Assembly: GCF_900115245.1 (NCBI RefSeq)
Contig: NZ_FOVT01000006.1
Coordinates: 124,001 to 188,000 of the forward strand
Source of the DNA: Mesorhizobium sp. NFR06
GTDB taxonomy: Bacteria > Pseudomonadota > Alphaproteobacteria > Rhizobiales > Rhizobiaceae
Length of the DNA: 64,000 nucleotides
Reading direction: 5' to 3'
A program made the position numbers and the translations under genes. Below are positions 24,667-33,292 of this stretch, in pieces. How positions within the stretch are numbered: the stretch's first letter is position 1; the number at the start of each line of letters is the position of its first letter. The notes below the pieces were generated by a model. It ran no database searches. It was not told the DNA's origin and saw only the letters and a program-made list of their open reading frames with translations.

Positions 24667-25407
24667 ATGGTCGGAAAACTTTTGCTGCGCGGCATGCTTG
24701 TCGGGCTGGTTGCGGGGATTCTGGCATTCGCCTTCGCACGCGTCTATGGCGAGCCGCAGGTCGACAAGGCGATCGCCTTCGAGGAACAGCAGGCCCAGGC
24801 CGCCGGCGAGGCGCCGGAGCCCGAGATGGTCAGCCGTGCCATACAGGCGGGCATTGGCCTAGCGACCGGCGTGCTGGTCTATGGCGCCGCCCTTGGCGGG
24901 CTGTTCTCGCTGGTCTTTGCCTATGCCTATGGCCGCCTGGGCTCGCTCGGCCCGCGCGGCACCTCGGCGCTGCTGGCGCTGCTCGGCTTCCTTGCCGTGA
25001 TCGTGGTGCCTGGGCTCAAATATCCGGCGAACCCGCCGGCGGTCGGCAATCCCGAAACCATCGCCTACCGCACCGAGCTGTTCTTCATCATGATCGTGAT
25101 CTCGATCGCGGCGATGGTGGCGGCGGTCGGCCTGGCGCAGCGGCTGTGGAACCGGCTCGGCGCCTGGAACGCCTCGATCGCAGCGGCGCTCGCCTTCCTC
25201 GTCGTCTTCGCGCTGGTGAAGGCAGCACTTCCCGACATCAACGAGGTGCCGGAAAGCTTCTCGGCAACCGTGCTGTGGCAGTTCCGCGTCGCTTCGCTCG
25301 GCATCCAGCTCGTGCTCTGGACCGTCGTCGGGCTCGGCTTCGGCGCGGTCGTCGAGCGCGTTGTCGGAGTGCGCGACCAGCGCGGCCCGGCACGCCGCTA
25401 CGCCTGA
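24667..25407 (+). CDS. cbtA: CbtA, membrane subunit of cobalt transporter
   Basis: A 246-residue membrane protein with about six segments, matching CbtA: MVGKLLLRGMLVGLVAGILA, FARVYGEPQVDKAI, and GLKYPANPPAVGNPETIAYR. The long external loop with conserved Glu and His or Pro residues is typical. It pairs with CbtB as a proposed cobalt importer, predicted from riboswitch contexts. It is downstream of the B12 riboswitch and followed 6 bp later by an unknown exported protein. Confidence 0.93.
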   Translation: MVGKLLLRGMLVGLVAGILAFAFARVYGEPQVDKAIAFEEQQAQAAGEAPEPEMVSRAIQAGIGLATGVLVYGAALGGLFSLVFAYAYGRLGSLGPRGTSALLALLGFLAVIVVPGLKYPANPPAVGNPETIAYRTELFFIMIVISIAAMVAAVGLAQRLWNRLGAWNASIAAALAFLVVFALVKAALPDINEVPESFSATVLWQFRVASLGIQLVLWTVVGLGFGAVVERVVGVRDQRGPARRYA

Positions 25408-25413
25408 AATCCC

Positions 25414-26040
25414 ATGCGTTGGCCGCCACGGTTTTGCACCCTGGCGCCCAACTTCTTTTTGGCGGCTGCATTGTTCGTGATGCTGGCCACATCGGCGCAG
25501 GCGCATAGCGGGTCTTCGGCCCCGCCTCCCCCTGGCATCCAGATCCCCAGCCTCACCCACGGCCAGATGGCGGTGATCGCGCGCTATCGCAGCGACATCC
25601 TGGACCTTGCCCGGCGCCAGACCGTGACCGACCCGACCTTCCGGCGGCTCTACAACCATGGCAATCTGCAATTCACCTACTGCCTTTGGGGCCTGATGCC
25701 GGGAAGCCTGCGCGACGAAGCGAGTCCCTTCAACGAATGCAGCCACGCTTATCTCGCCACCGCCAAGGCGCTGCTCACCCATATGGCGACGATGCCGTCG
25801 GCCGAACATGACGCCAAGGCGCTGATCTCCGACATTGATGCCGACATGGTGCGCAGCGGCGCCTCCTGGATCCTGTGCCAGTTCAGCGGCGAGCGTTTCA
25901 GCACCGGCGCGGTCGTCGAGCCCAGATGGCGGGACATTTTCGCCCATCTGCCGAGCCTAGCCGTGTTCCTGGTCACGATGGCGGCGCTCGTCGCCGCCGC
26001 ATGGTCGATCTTCGGCGCGCCGCGTACCCGCGCGGCCTGA
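25414..26040 (+). CDS. Exported/membrane protein of unknown function
   Basis: A 208-residue protein starting 6 bp after cbtA, so probably in the same riboswitch-controlled transcript. It has an N-terminal signal sequence (NFFLAAALFVMLATSAQAHS), a helical domain of about 130 residues with four cysteines (YCLWGL, FNECSHAYL, ILCQF), and one C-terminal transmembrane helix (LAVFLVTMAALVAAAW). So it is anchored with a periplasmic domain. I know no family. Its position suggests a helper of cobalt handling; this is inference only. Confidence 0.75.
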   Translation: MRWPPRFCTLAPNFFLAAALFVMLATSAQAHSGSSAPPPPGIQIPSLTHGQMAVIARYRSDILDLARRQTVTDPTFRRLYNHGNLQFTYCLWGLMPGSLRDEASPFNECSHAYLATAKALLTHMATMPSAEHDAKALISDIDADMVRSGASWILCQFSGERFSTGAVVEPRWRDIFAHLPSLAVFLVTMAALVAAAWSIFGAPRTRAA

Positions 26041-26068
26041 AGCGCGTCGCGCTGGAAACGGATTCTTA
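26040..26068. repeat. Fragment of the dispersed repeat (left half)
   Basis: Begins AAGCGCGTCGCGCTGGAAAC, the left part of the repeat seen whole at 29668-29774 and 56197-56302. The hairpin half is absent. Confidence 0.55.
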
Positions 26069-26127
26069 CGCGCCGGCAAGCGGGCAATGCCGGGCTCGGC
26101 CCTCGCTCGGCTCGACCGATAGCTTGA

Positions 26128-26952
26128 TCAGGCCGACTTGCGGGCAGGCATCGCCTTCGAGGGCGCCTCGATGCCTTCCTTGGCGAGGCTCTTCCTCAGC
26201 ACCGAGGCGAGGTCGACGACATTCTCCTTCGGCCTGGGTGCCGCCTTGGGCGGCTTCTTGCCCTTGCGCTTGGCATCGATCATGGCAATCAGCGCATCTT
26301 CATAGGTGTCCTCGAATTTCGAGGGATCGAACTTCGTCACCTTCTTGTCGATCAAGAGCTCCGCAATCTCGAGCAGGTCCTTGTCGTATTTGGGCGACTT
26401 CAAGTCCTCGAAGACGCTTTTTTCCGATACCATCTCGTTGCGGGTGCGCAGCTCGGTGAGCAGCATGCCCTTGCCGAAAGGCTGGATGACGACCTCGCGG
26501 CCGCGCTGGTAAAGCACCACGCAGGAGCGCGCGGCGACGCGCTTCTTCTTCATCGCCTCGCGCAGCACGCTGAAGGCCTCCAGCGCCGCGCCGTCGGCGG
26601 GGACGAGGTAATAGGGCTTTTCCAGGTAACGGGTGTCGATGTCGTCCAGGGCGACGAACCCGTCGACCTCCAGCGTATGCGCCGAGGTCGGCCTGAGCTT
26701 CTTGATCTCGTCCGGCTCGATCTCGACGTACTCGCCCTTATCCAGCTCGTAACCCTTGGTCTGGTCCTCGCTCTCGACGATGTCGCCGGTTTCCTCGTCG
26801 ACATAGGCGCTTTTCACCGGCAGGCCGTCCTTGCGGTTCAGGATCTTGAAATGCACCTTGCCGGCCTCGCTGGTCGCGCCGACCAGCTTGACGCCGCAGG
26901 ACACCGATCCGACCTTGAGAAAGCCCTTCCAAACCGCGCGTGGCGCAACCAT
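26128..26952 (-). CDS. ku: Ku protein, non-homologous end joining
   Basis: A 274-residue bacterial Ku that binds double-strand DNA ends and recruits LigD. It starts MVAPRAVWKGFLKVGSVSCG and contains KILNRKDGLPVKSAYVDEET, the typical beta-barrel segment with LEKPYYLVPADGA, and a basic C-terminal tail (KRKGKKPPKAAPRPKENVVD) that contacts DNA. Length is normal. No ligD gene lies within view on either side. Rhizobia often carry several ku genes. Confidence 0.94.
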   Translation of the reverse strand: MVAPRAVWKGFLKVGSVSCGVKLVGATSEAGKVHFKILNRKDGLPVKSAYVDEETGDIVESEDQTKGYELDKGEYVEIEPDEIKKLRPTSAHTLEVDGFVALDDIDTRYLEKPYYLVPADGAALEAFSVLREAMKKKRVAARSCVVLYQRGREVVIQPFGKGMLLTELRTRNEMVSEKSVFEDLKSPKYDKDLLEIAELLIDKKVTKFDPSKFEDTYEDALIAMIDAKRKGKKPPKAAPRPKENVVDLASVLRKSLAKEGIEAPSKAMPARKSA

Positions 26953-27114
26953 GTGCCGTCCTCGCTCTTGATCGACAGGAACTTTCAGCGACGCGCGTTG
27001 GTTCCGTGAGGCGGGACTTCCGGTTCATCCGCGGAAAAGGAAGTCTGGGCAGGGCGAGCACACCGATGCGGTCGCGCTGTCGCGGCCGCGTAAGGGCCTC
27101 GGAGCCGCGCACGC

Positions 27115-27408
27115 CTACAATTTGTCGGGCCAGCGTTGGGCGCCGTGCATGACAGTCACGACCTCAACCGCCGAGGTCGTGACGCGGTAAGCGACAATGC
27201 AGGGAATATCGGCGAACACCAGTTCCCGCGTTCCTTTGATGCGGCCGGAACGCCCCATCCCCGGCTGCTCGCAGAGTTTGTCCACTGCCGAAACGATTCG
27301 CGCGATGACCCGGCCGGCAGCGCCCGGACTGTCCTTCAGGATGTGGTCGCCTATTTGGTCCAACCGCAAGGTCGCCCTGCGGGTCCAGCGGACAATGCGG
27401 CGGCTCAT
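27115..27408 (-). CDS. ParE/RelE-family toxin
   Basis: A 97-residue toxin of the ParE group: RWTRRATLRLDQIGDHI at the start, then RVIARIVSAVDKLCEQPGMG and the closing strands FADIPCIVAYRVTTSAVEVV with VMHGAQRWPDKL. ParE toxins poison gyrase; RelE relatives cut mRNA, and sequence alone does not separate them. It overlaps its antitoxin by ATGA (27405-27408), a standard toxin-antitoxin order with the antitoxin first. Confidence 0.9.
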   Translation of the reverse strand: MSRRIVRWTRRATLRLDQIGDHILKDSPGAAGRVIARIVSAVDKLCEQPGMGRSGRIKGTRELVFADIPCIVAYRVTTSAVEVVTVMHGAQRWPDKL

Positions 27409-27644
27409 GAATTGGGTTTGACGTATTTGGCGACAACGCTGGCGAGTTCGTCAGGGCCGGCGAAGTCACCGGCGTCTGCCTCGGCAAGTCCGGCTTCGAT
27501 TTCGGCCAATTGCCATTCCTGGCGGGCAACATATTCCTCGATCGCCTCGGCCGCCGTGTAGGATCGGGATCGATCCATCTTCAGCGCGATTTCTTCCAGC
27601 TTTTTTGCCGTGTCGTCAGACACACGGACCGTAAAGGCGGCCAT
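27405..27644 (-). CDS. Ribbon-helix-helix antitoxin
   Basis: A 79-residue antitoxin. The N-terminal ribbon-helix-helix (FTVRVSDDTAKKLEEIALKM, then RSYTAAEAIEEYV) binds DNA as a dimer. The acidic tail (EIEAGLAEADAGDFAGPDEL) should wrap the toxin. It is the first gene of the pair and likely autoregulates. ATG at 27644 has AAAGGAGTT upstream. Confidence 0.9.
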   Translation of the reverse strand: MAAFTVRVSDDTAKKLEEIALKMDRSRSYTAAEAIEEYVARQEWQLAEIEAGLAEADAGDFAGPDELASVVAKYVKPNS

Positions 27645-27869
27645 GCGAACTCCTTTGGTTCACAATGATTTTGGAAGAACCAATTCTATCCGTCAAGGTT
27701 CAAAAAAAGCGTTGTCGATCATACGGCGTCGGCGCTTCCGCTTGTGATCAAATCCTCAATCGCCCTTCCGGCACTCGATCCAGGGGCAACCAAATGCTTG
27801 TTTTCCCGTTTGTTTTCATCAGCCGGCTCCGTCGGCGAGGTACCCGCACGGAGCGGAAAGGAGGCCGCA

Positions 27870-28205
27870 ATGAAACGGCCGGCAGTGGAGATAGGCGACA
27901 GGGTGGCCGTCATCGCCACGGTGATCGAGCGTAGCAAGGACCGCGTGACGCTGAAGCTCGACGGCGATGGCCATGGCTATTCGATGGTCGAGCCCTACGC
28001 CAAGGTGGGCGACAAGCTCAGGCTCGAGGGCGACGTCGTCCATGTCGACGAGGATCTCGGACGCACCACCGTGCAGGTGCTGGGGCGCGTGACCGTCGAC
28101 ACCAAGTCGGTGGAGATGGTGACGAGACGTTGCGACCTCGACCATATCGGCTCGAACGTGCCCGCCCACCCTCGCCCGCGCACCCCGCCGCGACCGCCTG
28201 GGTGA
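27870..28205 (+). CDS. Hypothetical protein, beta-rich
   Basis: A 111-residue protein, MKRPAVEIGDRVAVIATVIE at the start. The alternating hydrophobic pattern (DRVTLKLDGDGHGYSMVEPY and GDVVHVDEDLGRTTVQVLG) suggests a small beta barrel, perhaps OB-like. The tail is proline-rich (HPRPRTPPRPPG). No family is recognised. The ATG at 27870 has a strong GGAAAGGAGG ahead of it, the main ground for calling it real. Confidence 0.7.
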   Translation: MKRPAVEIGDRVAVIATVIERSKDRVTLKLDGDGHGYSMVEPYAKVGDKLRLEGDVVHVDEDLGRTTVQVLGRVTVDTKSVEMVTRRCDLDHIGSNVPAHPRPRTPPRPPG

Positions 28206-28221
28206 AATCAGGCGACGCGCT

Positions 28222-28371
28222 TTAGTGACGCTTGAAATACTGGACTTCGCGTTCGTGCTTTTCGGCCGCCTCGCGCGACTTGAAGGTGCCGAGATTGCGG
28301 CGCTTGCCAGTCCTGGGATCGACCTTGCGCGAATAGAGCCTGTATTCGCCGGATTTCAGTTTGCGGATCAT
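28222..28371 (-). CDS. Very small basic protein
   Basis: A 49-residue protein: MIRKLKSGEYRLYSRKVDPR, then TGKRRNLGTFKSREAAEKHE. AGGAGG lies five bases before the ATG at 28371. The pattern (a lysine/arginine-rich beta start, then a helix) is typical of short conserved rhizobial and burkholderial proteins of unknown function, and resembles the arm-binding domain fold of integrases (inference). Its promoter region overlaps copy B of the dispersed repeat. Confidence 0.75.
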   Translation of the reverse strand: MIRKLKSGEYRLYSRKVDPRTGKRRNLGTFKSREAAEKHEREVQYFKRH

Positions 28372-28387
28372 GGCAACCTCCTGTGCC

Positions 28388-28494
28388 AGTGCATGTCGCT
28401 CGGAAGTGTGCAGCGGTTCTGGGACATCGACATGCATCAGACAAAAACGCAAAGCGTGTCGCCTGATTTCCGTTTCAGCGCGGCGCGCTTTAGG
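28388..28494 (-). repeat. Dispersed hairpin repeat, copy B (reverse orientation)
   Basis: Read on the minus strand it begins AAAGCGCGCCGCGCTGAAAC and ends with the hairpin half (ATGCATGTCG, core CCGCTGCACAC, CGACATGCAC). It lies just upstream of the 49-residue protein gene and may carry or disturb its promoter. Confidence 0.8.
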
Positions 28495-28714
28495 ACTCTA
28501 ACCCGCCGCAACCGTCACGGTTCCGGGCGAGCGTCCCCTTGCTCGCGCCCGGCGGCCGAAAAGTGCTGCTGTCAGTGAACCATTTCACGGACGCAAGCGA
28601 CCCAATGTCGGAATCGACATCGTAACGACACGATTGAGTCGAATTATTTGTACTCAAATGATTTTTGCGGCGTTATGCGGATGTCGCTTGTGTGCCGGAT
28701 CTGAGGAGGGTGAG

Positions 28715-28897
28715 ATGGTGACGGCGAAGCTTCACGGTGTTGAACTCGTCAGGGGCCAGAAGTGGACGGTGCGCGTCACCGCCTATGGCACGACACTCAT
28801 CTTCCCCTTCGAGGCCGAGCAGTATGCGCGTTCCTATGCCGACGGCCAGGCCTTTCGGCTGGGTGTCGAGGTCGTCGAGCTGAAGGACTGCGCCTGA
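28715..28897 (+). CDS. Small hypothetical protein
   Basis: A 60-residue soluble protein, MVTAKLHGVELVRGQKWTVR at the start, then ending VELKDCA. The ATG at 28715 has GAGGAGGG ahead, a strong ribosome-binding site. It looks like one small beta-rich domain. No family is recognised. The YkvA-type gene begins 58 bp later on the same strand. Confidence 0.7.
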   Translation: MVTAKLHGVELVRGQKWTVRVTAYGTTLIFPFEAEQYARSYADGQAFRLGVEVVELKDCA

Positions 28898-28955
28898 GCG
28901 GTCGAGCCATCGCCCGTCTGTTGGCCTGACGGTCCGCGCGGCCGTATAGTAACGC

Positions 28956-29336
28956 ATGTCGGCACTCGACTCGGCAAGGCAGTGGGCGCGCGGGATCAAG
29001 CGCGATGTGGTGGCGCTGTGGATTGCCGCCCGCGATCCGCGCGTGCCCTGGTACGCAAAAGCCACCGCGGGCGCCGTCGCCGCCTATGCGCTCAGCCCCA
29101 TCGATCTCGTCCCGGACTTCATCCCGATCGTCGGCTATCTGGATGACCTTCTGATCGTGCCGGTCGGCATCATGCTCGCGGTCAAGCTGGTCCCGTCCGA
29201 TCTGATGCAGGAATTCCGCGAGGAGGCCACGCGGCACGAGAAGCCGGTCAGCAAGGCCGGCCTGGCCTTCGTGATCGCGCTCTGGGTGCTGGCGGCGCTG
29301 GCGCTGCTTTGGCTGTTCTGGCCGAAGTCGGCCTAA
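28956..29336 (+). CDS. YkvA family (DUF1232) membrane protein
   Basis: A 126-residue protein with the DUF1232 core, DPRVPWYAKATAGAVAAYAL followed by SPIDLVPDFIPIVGYLDDLL, the family hallmark. One or two membrane segments are in the core and another at the C-terminus (LAFVIALWVLAALALLWLF). Role unknown. Normal length, and probably transcribed with the 60-residue gene upstream. Confidence 0.9.
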   Translation: MSALDSARQWARGIKRDVVALWIAARDPRVPWYAKATAGAVAAYALSPIDLVPDFIPIVGYLDDLLIVPVGIMLAVKLVPSDLMQEFREEATRHEKPVSKAGLAFVIALWVLAALALLWLFWPKSA

Positions 29337-29495
29337 GTTCCGTTCCGGTCCGATAGGACGATCCCGTTTGAGCTGGCAGCTGCAATCAAACCGGCTCACC
29401 ACTCGAATTAGCGACCTCTTGTATTCGTTTCAAATCAGGATCATCCTTGTCGAGCGCGTGAAACGACATGCGCATGGGGCAAAGGGTGAGGCGTG

Positions 29496-29654
29496 ATGGA
29501 TTTTGCAGTCTGCTACGACCATAGCGCGTTTGATCTGGCATGGTCGATCTTCCTCGATGTCACGGCGTTCCTTGCGCTGATGACACCATTGGCGATTGCG
29601 CGGCTGATCGAGATATCGCGAGAGGACGCCGCGGCCAGATTGCAATTTGCGTAA
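29496..29654 (+). CDS. Small membrane-associated protein (uncertain)
   Basis: A 52-residue frame, MDFAVCYDHSAFDLAWSIFL at the start, with one hydrophobic helix in the middle (FLDVTAFLALMTPLAIA) and a charged tail. AAGGGTGAGG precedes the ATG. I find no family. Its stop codon is followed at once by fragments of the dispersed repeat. Confidence 0.45.
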   Translation: MDFAVCYDHSAFDLAWSIFLDVTAFLALMTPLAIARLIEISREDAAARLQFA

Positions 29655-29656
29655 TG

Positions 29657-29774
29657 GGCGACATGCATTAAAGCGCGTCGCGCTGAAACGGATTCAGGCG
29701 ACGCGTTTAAGTCTTTGTTTTGATGCATGTCGTTCTCCCAGAACCGCTGCACACTTCTGGGCGACATGCATTAG
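29657..29774 (+). repeat. Dispersed hairpin repeat, copy C, with adjoining fragment
   Basis: The full-length element is 29668-29774: TAAAGCGCGTCGCGCTGAAA, GTCTTTGTTTTGATGCATGT, core CCGCTGCACACTTCTGGG and CGACATGCATTA. Just before it, GGGCGACATGCATT (29657-29670) is the right end of another copy, so two elements abut here. Confidence 0.85.
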
Positions 29775-30353
29775 CTCTCGTGAGGGACCTTTCGGACCGA
29801 CAGGTCGCCGAGCAGGGCCGAACAGTCGATCTCCTCCTGGAAAGGCGCATCCGGGTCGAGCACCAGCCATGAGGCATGGGTGCGAAGGCTCTTCAGCCTG
29901 GCATTTTTTTGCGCGCGCGCCAGGCGTTCCGCCTCGGCAACGGAGGCCTGGAGAGGCCTTTCGGCCTGGTGACGATAAGGGACCCTCGGCATCGCGGCGG
30001 AAACGCGCTTACCCCGCCTTTCGTTCCGTCGGTGGACGGACGCCCTCCCCGACCTCTGAGTTACTGGCCATGGCCGCAGGCATCGCGCCGCGCATTGCTT
30101 ATTGCCATGACGGATGGCGATATCGAGCGTAGGGGCGATAGTGCCGGGATCGGCGGATTGAGTAGCCCGGCTTGCCTTGGCGACAAAGAGTACGGCTCTT
30201 TGACAGGCAAGCCGGGCTAAGACGCCGGCCATTGGGTTTCCTTGGGGGGAGCCGGCGCGGAAATAGACTGTCCGTTTCCCGTTGCGCCCGCAATTATCGC
30301 TGAGGTCCTAAGCATCGGCGCAAAGGTCCGAGCAGCCCCAACGGCCCGAATGC
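29775..30353. other. Gap of about 580 bp without a supported gene
   Basis: A long minus-strand frame crosses it (29771-30232), but lacks a ribosome-binding site and family character over most of its length. The clear structure here is the nested hairpin at 30163-30219, listed apart. Confidence 0.45.
30163..30219. repeat. Nested double hairpin
   Basis: The outer arms TAGCCCGGCTTGCCT (30163-30177) and AGGCAAGCCGGGCTA (30205-30219) are exactly complementary over 15 bp. Inside lie CAAAGAG (30184-30190) and CTCTTTG (30196-30202), exactly complementary over 7 bp. No T-run follows on either strand, so it is not an ordinary terminator. Confidence 0.9.
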
Positions 30354-30539
30354 TCAGGCCCGCGTTAAGCGGCTGCCTTGTTGCCGCATCCTTTCGACGA
30401 AAAGCTCGGCATGCCGCGCCCAGTCCGCTTCCGCGACGTCGTTCTCGCGAACCGACAGCCTGAACGCTTCGCGCAGTGCCTCGAGCTCAAAAATCGACAA
30501 GAGGTGGTTTTTTCCATGCTTTTTTGTGCCGGCGTCCAT
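30354..30539 (-). CDS. Small hypothetical protein
   Basis: A 61-residue frame: MDAGTKKHGKNHLLSIFELE, then a long amphipathic helix ALREAFRLSVRENDVAEADW and AELFVERMRQQG. The content looks like a genuine helical protein, but the ribosome-binding site is weak. I know no family. The 548 bp between this start and the histidine-kinase gene show no supported gene. Confidence 0.5.
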   Translation of the reverse strand: MDAGTKKHGKNHLLSIFELEALREAFRLSVRENDVAEADWARHAELFVERMRQQGSRLTRA

Positions 30540-31087
30540 AACGCTTTGCCAAGAACCGCAAGGTGACACCATCGTATAGGCGGCGCTCGTTCGGCCCATC
30601 AAGACGCCGGCGCCGACTTCTTTTGGGGGCAATTGCGACGATTTTCGCGGCTTGATCCGGGGACTGAGCGGCCTGCCCATGTGAACGGTCTTGCCGGTCG
30701 ACCACCCCACGGGTCGGCAGCCATCTGCCGCATCCACAAACGACCGACAAAAAACCGTGCCGAGAGAGGCGGCTGAAATCTGGCTATCTATACGGCAAGA
30801 CATACGTATTTTGGTCTGGACCTCGGGCTTGATTGGTGGTTCTGTCGGCATCGCAGAACATGATCCGCAGTCTCAGGTGGCAGCCGGCCCGCGCATTCCC
30901 CGTCAACAGGAGCGGCGCGGGCTTTGCCATTCGGCGGGCCGAGAGGATCTCGCTCGTCGCGAACAAGTGCCCGTCTGCCGGCCTGAGCTCAGACCGGCCT
31001 GCATTAACCTTCCCCATGGGCACAGACCAAGGTCGGTGTCGCAATTGCATTGCCTCGCCTATAATCTCGCGGACGGGTGGGTGAGCG
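30540..31087. other. 548-bp gap upstream of the two-component system
   Basis: No frame in this stretch has a ribosome-binding site with protein-family character. It should hold the promoters of the small minus-strand gene and of the histidine-kinase operon, but I cannot point to a specific -35/-10 pair. Confidence 0.4.
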
Positions 31088-32491
31088 GTGCCGATGTTCG
31101 GGAGGTATTTGAAACGACTTGCACGAATCTGGAGCGGACTGTCACTGGCTTGGCAGTTTGTGATCGCGGGCGGCATCGGCCTTCTGGCGGTGATGCTCGT
31201 GGTCGGCCTATGGGTGACATCGCAGATCCGTGACGGCGTCCTGCACAATTCCGCCGCCACCACCGCGCTCTATGTCGACAGCGTGATCGCGCCGCTGCTG
31301 CCCGACATGCGCAAGAGCCAGGAGCTCGACGACACCGTCAAGCGGGCGCTGGACGAGACGCTGGGCCAGGGCGCGTTGGGCAAAAGGCTGGTATCGTTCA
31401 AGCTGTGGCGGCGCGACGGCACGATTCTCTATTCGAAGGACCCCGATCTCATCGGCAGGCGGATCACGCCCAACGCCAACCTCATTGCCGCTTTCGCCGG
31501 CAATGTGATGGTCAAATACAACAGGCTCGAAGACGAGGAAGACGAGAAGGAACGGTCAATGGGCGTTCCGCTGCTCGAGATCTACAACCCGGTGCGCGAA
31601 CCCTGGTCGGGCGAGGTCGTGGCCGTCACCGAATTCTACGAATTGTCCGGCGACTTCGAGGAATCACTGCACTCCGCCCTGTTGTGGAGCTGGCTGGTGG
31701 TGGCAGCCGCCACGGCGACGGCGCTTGCGCTGCTCTCGGGCATCGTCTTCCGCGGCAGCCGCACCATCGTCACCCAGCAGGCGGCGCTCGAGGCAAAGGT
31801 TTCCGAGTTGCAGAAGACGCTGGCACAGAACTCGTCGCTGCGCCAGCGCGTGCAGAGGGCCTCGCGCCGCGCCACCGCCATCAACGAGCGATATCTGAGG
31901 CGCATCGGCGCCGACCTGCATGACGGGCCGGCGCAACTGGTGGCGCTCGCCGCGCTCAGGATGGACAGTCCGGTGCTGATCGATCCGGCCACATCGAGCA
32001 CGCTGCGCGAAGCCGAGATCGCCGGCATACACAGGACCCTTGGCGAAGCGATGCGCGAGATACGCGGCATCTGCAACGGGCTGGTGCTGCCGCAGATCGA
32101 GGCGCAGGCCATCGCCGATATTTTGCGGCTCGCGGTGAACGAGCATGAGCGCCGCACCGACACCAAGGTGTTGCTAACCCTGCCCGAGCGCTTGCCGGAA
32201 CTCGGCACATCGGAAAAGATCAGCATCTATCGCTTCGTGCAGGAAGGCCTGAACAATGCCTACCGTCACGGCAAGGGCAAGGGCCAGCAGGTCAGAGCCA
32301 CGACGAAGGGCGGCAAGCTCGTGGTCGAGGTGCTGGACACCGGCCCTGGCTTCGACCCGGCCCGAAGCGAGGGCCTTGGGCTTGCGGGCCTGAGGGAGCG
32401 CATCGAAAGCATAGGCGGACAGTTCGAGACGCTGTCCGGCCCCGGAGGAACGAGACTGGTGATCACCCTGTCTGTCGAGGAGCAAACGTGA
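31088..32491 (+). CDS. Sensor histidine kinase, NarX/DegS type (HisKA_3)
   Basis: A 467-residue membrane sensor. Two transmembrane helices (about 22-45 and 198-222) bound a periplasmic sensing domain of about 150 residues with YSKDPDLIGRRITPN. A coiled-coil linker leads to the HisKA_3 dimerization helix with the phospho-histidine in GADLHDGPAQLVALA. The ATP-binding domain has FVQEGLNNAYRHGKG (N box) and VLDTGPGFDP, GLGLAGLRER (G boxes). The signal is unknown. GTG at 31088 or ATG at 31094 are both possible starts. Its stop overlaps the response-regulator start (GTGA). Confidence 0.93.
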   Translation: MPMFGRYLKRLARIWSGLSLAWQFVIAGGIGLLAVMLVVGLWVTSQIRDGVLHNSAATTALYVDSVIAPLLPDMRKSQELDDTVKRALDETLGQGALGKRLVSFKLWRRDGTILYSKDPDLIGRRITPNANLIAAFAGNVMVKYNRLEDEEDEKERSMGVPLLEIYNPVREPWSGEVVAVTEFYELSGDFEESLHSALLWSWLVVAAATATALALLSGIVFRGSRTIVTQQAALEAKVSELQKTLAQNSSLRQRVQRASRRATAINERYLRRIGADLHDGPAQLVALAALRMDSPVLIDPATSSTLREAEIAGIHRTLGEAMREIRGICNGLVLPQIEAQAIADILRLAVNEHERRTDTKVLLTLPERLPELGTSEKISIYRFVQEGLNNAYRHGKGKGQQVRATTKGGKLVVEVLDTGPGFDPARSEGLGLAGLRERIESIGGQFETLSGPGGTRLVITLSVEEQT

Positions 32492-33132
32492 GCGCACCCA
32501 TCCGCATAGCCATAGTCGACGACCATCCACTGTTTCGCGAGGGCGTGGCGCGCAGCCTCGGCGAGATCGGCGGCTTCGAACTTGTCGGCGAAGGCGCCAG
32601 CGCCGAGGACGCCGAAAGGCTGGCGCGCGCCAGCACGCCCGATATCCTTCTGCTCGACATCAGCATGCCGGGCGGCGGCCTCAACGCGCTTGCCGGCATC
32701 CTTTTGGCGACGCCCGACCAGAAGGTCGTCATGCTCACCGTATCGGAGACCAATGCCGACGTCGCCCAGGCGCTGAAGGCCGGCGCGCGCGGCTATGTGC
32801 TGAAAGGCGTCGGCTCCAAGGCGCTGGCCGACATCCTGCGCGATGTCGCCAACGGCCAGAGCTACGTCTCGCCGAGCCTCTCGGCCAGGCTGCTTTCCGA
32901 CCTTCTGCAGCCCGCCGGCAGCAAGCCCGATCCGCTCAGCCAACTCACCGGACGCGAGGCCGAGATCCTGAAGCTGGTCGGGGAAGGGCTGAGCAACAAG
33001 GAAGTCGCCGCGCGGCTGTCGCTGCAGGAAAAGACGGTCAAGCATCACATGACCAGGGTGCTCGCCAAGCTCAACGTGCGCAACCGGACCGAAGCGGCGC
33101 TGCTGATGCATGAGGCAAGGGAAAGGCACTAG
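32488..33132 (+). CDS. NarL/LuxR-type response regulator
   Basis: A 214-residue regulator. The receiver domain has the acidic pair in AIVDDHPLFREGV and the phosphorylation site in LLLDISMPGGG, with lysine in GYVLKGVGSK. The C-terminal LuxR helix-turn-helix reads LTGREAEILKLVGEGLSNKE, then EKTVKHHMTRVLAKLNVRNR. The GTG start overlaps the kinase stop by four bases. Targets are unknown; the neighbouring secreted-protein genes are candidates by position only. Confidence 0.94.
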   Translation: MSAPIRIAIVDDHPLFREGVARSLGEIGGFELVGEGASAEDAERLARASTPDILLLDISMPGGGLNALAGILLATPDQKVVMLTVSETNADVAQALKAGARGYVLKGVGSKALADILRDVANGQSYVSPSLSARLLSDLLQPAGSKPDPLSQLTGREAEILKLVGEGLSNKEVAARLSLQEKTVKHHMTRVLAKLNVRNRTEAALLMHEARERH

Positions 33133-33133
33133 G

Positions 33134-33212
<79 letters not shown>

Positions 33213-33220
33213 CTACAAAC

Positions 33221-33252
33221 AAAATCACCCCCGCCTCACGGGGCGGGGGTGA
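33221..33252 (-). terminator. Rho-independent terminator of the first Gly-rich gene
   Basis: TCACCCCCGCC - TCACG - GGCGGGGGTGA is a strong stem. Read on the minus strand it is followed by a T-rich run (TTTTGTTTG), so it ends transcription of the gene at 33293-33796. Confidence 0.85.
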
Positions 33253-33292
33253 CATGCGAGGCCCGGAAAAAGGGGGTAGCTCCTCCAGGCCC

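Noticed and set aside
29771..30232. A 153-codon minus-strand frame
   Set aside because: No ribosome-binding site, it overlaps the nested hairpin and the repeat edge, and only its end looks protein-like.
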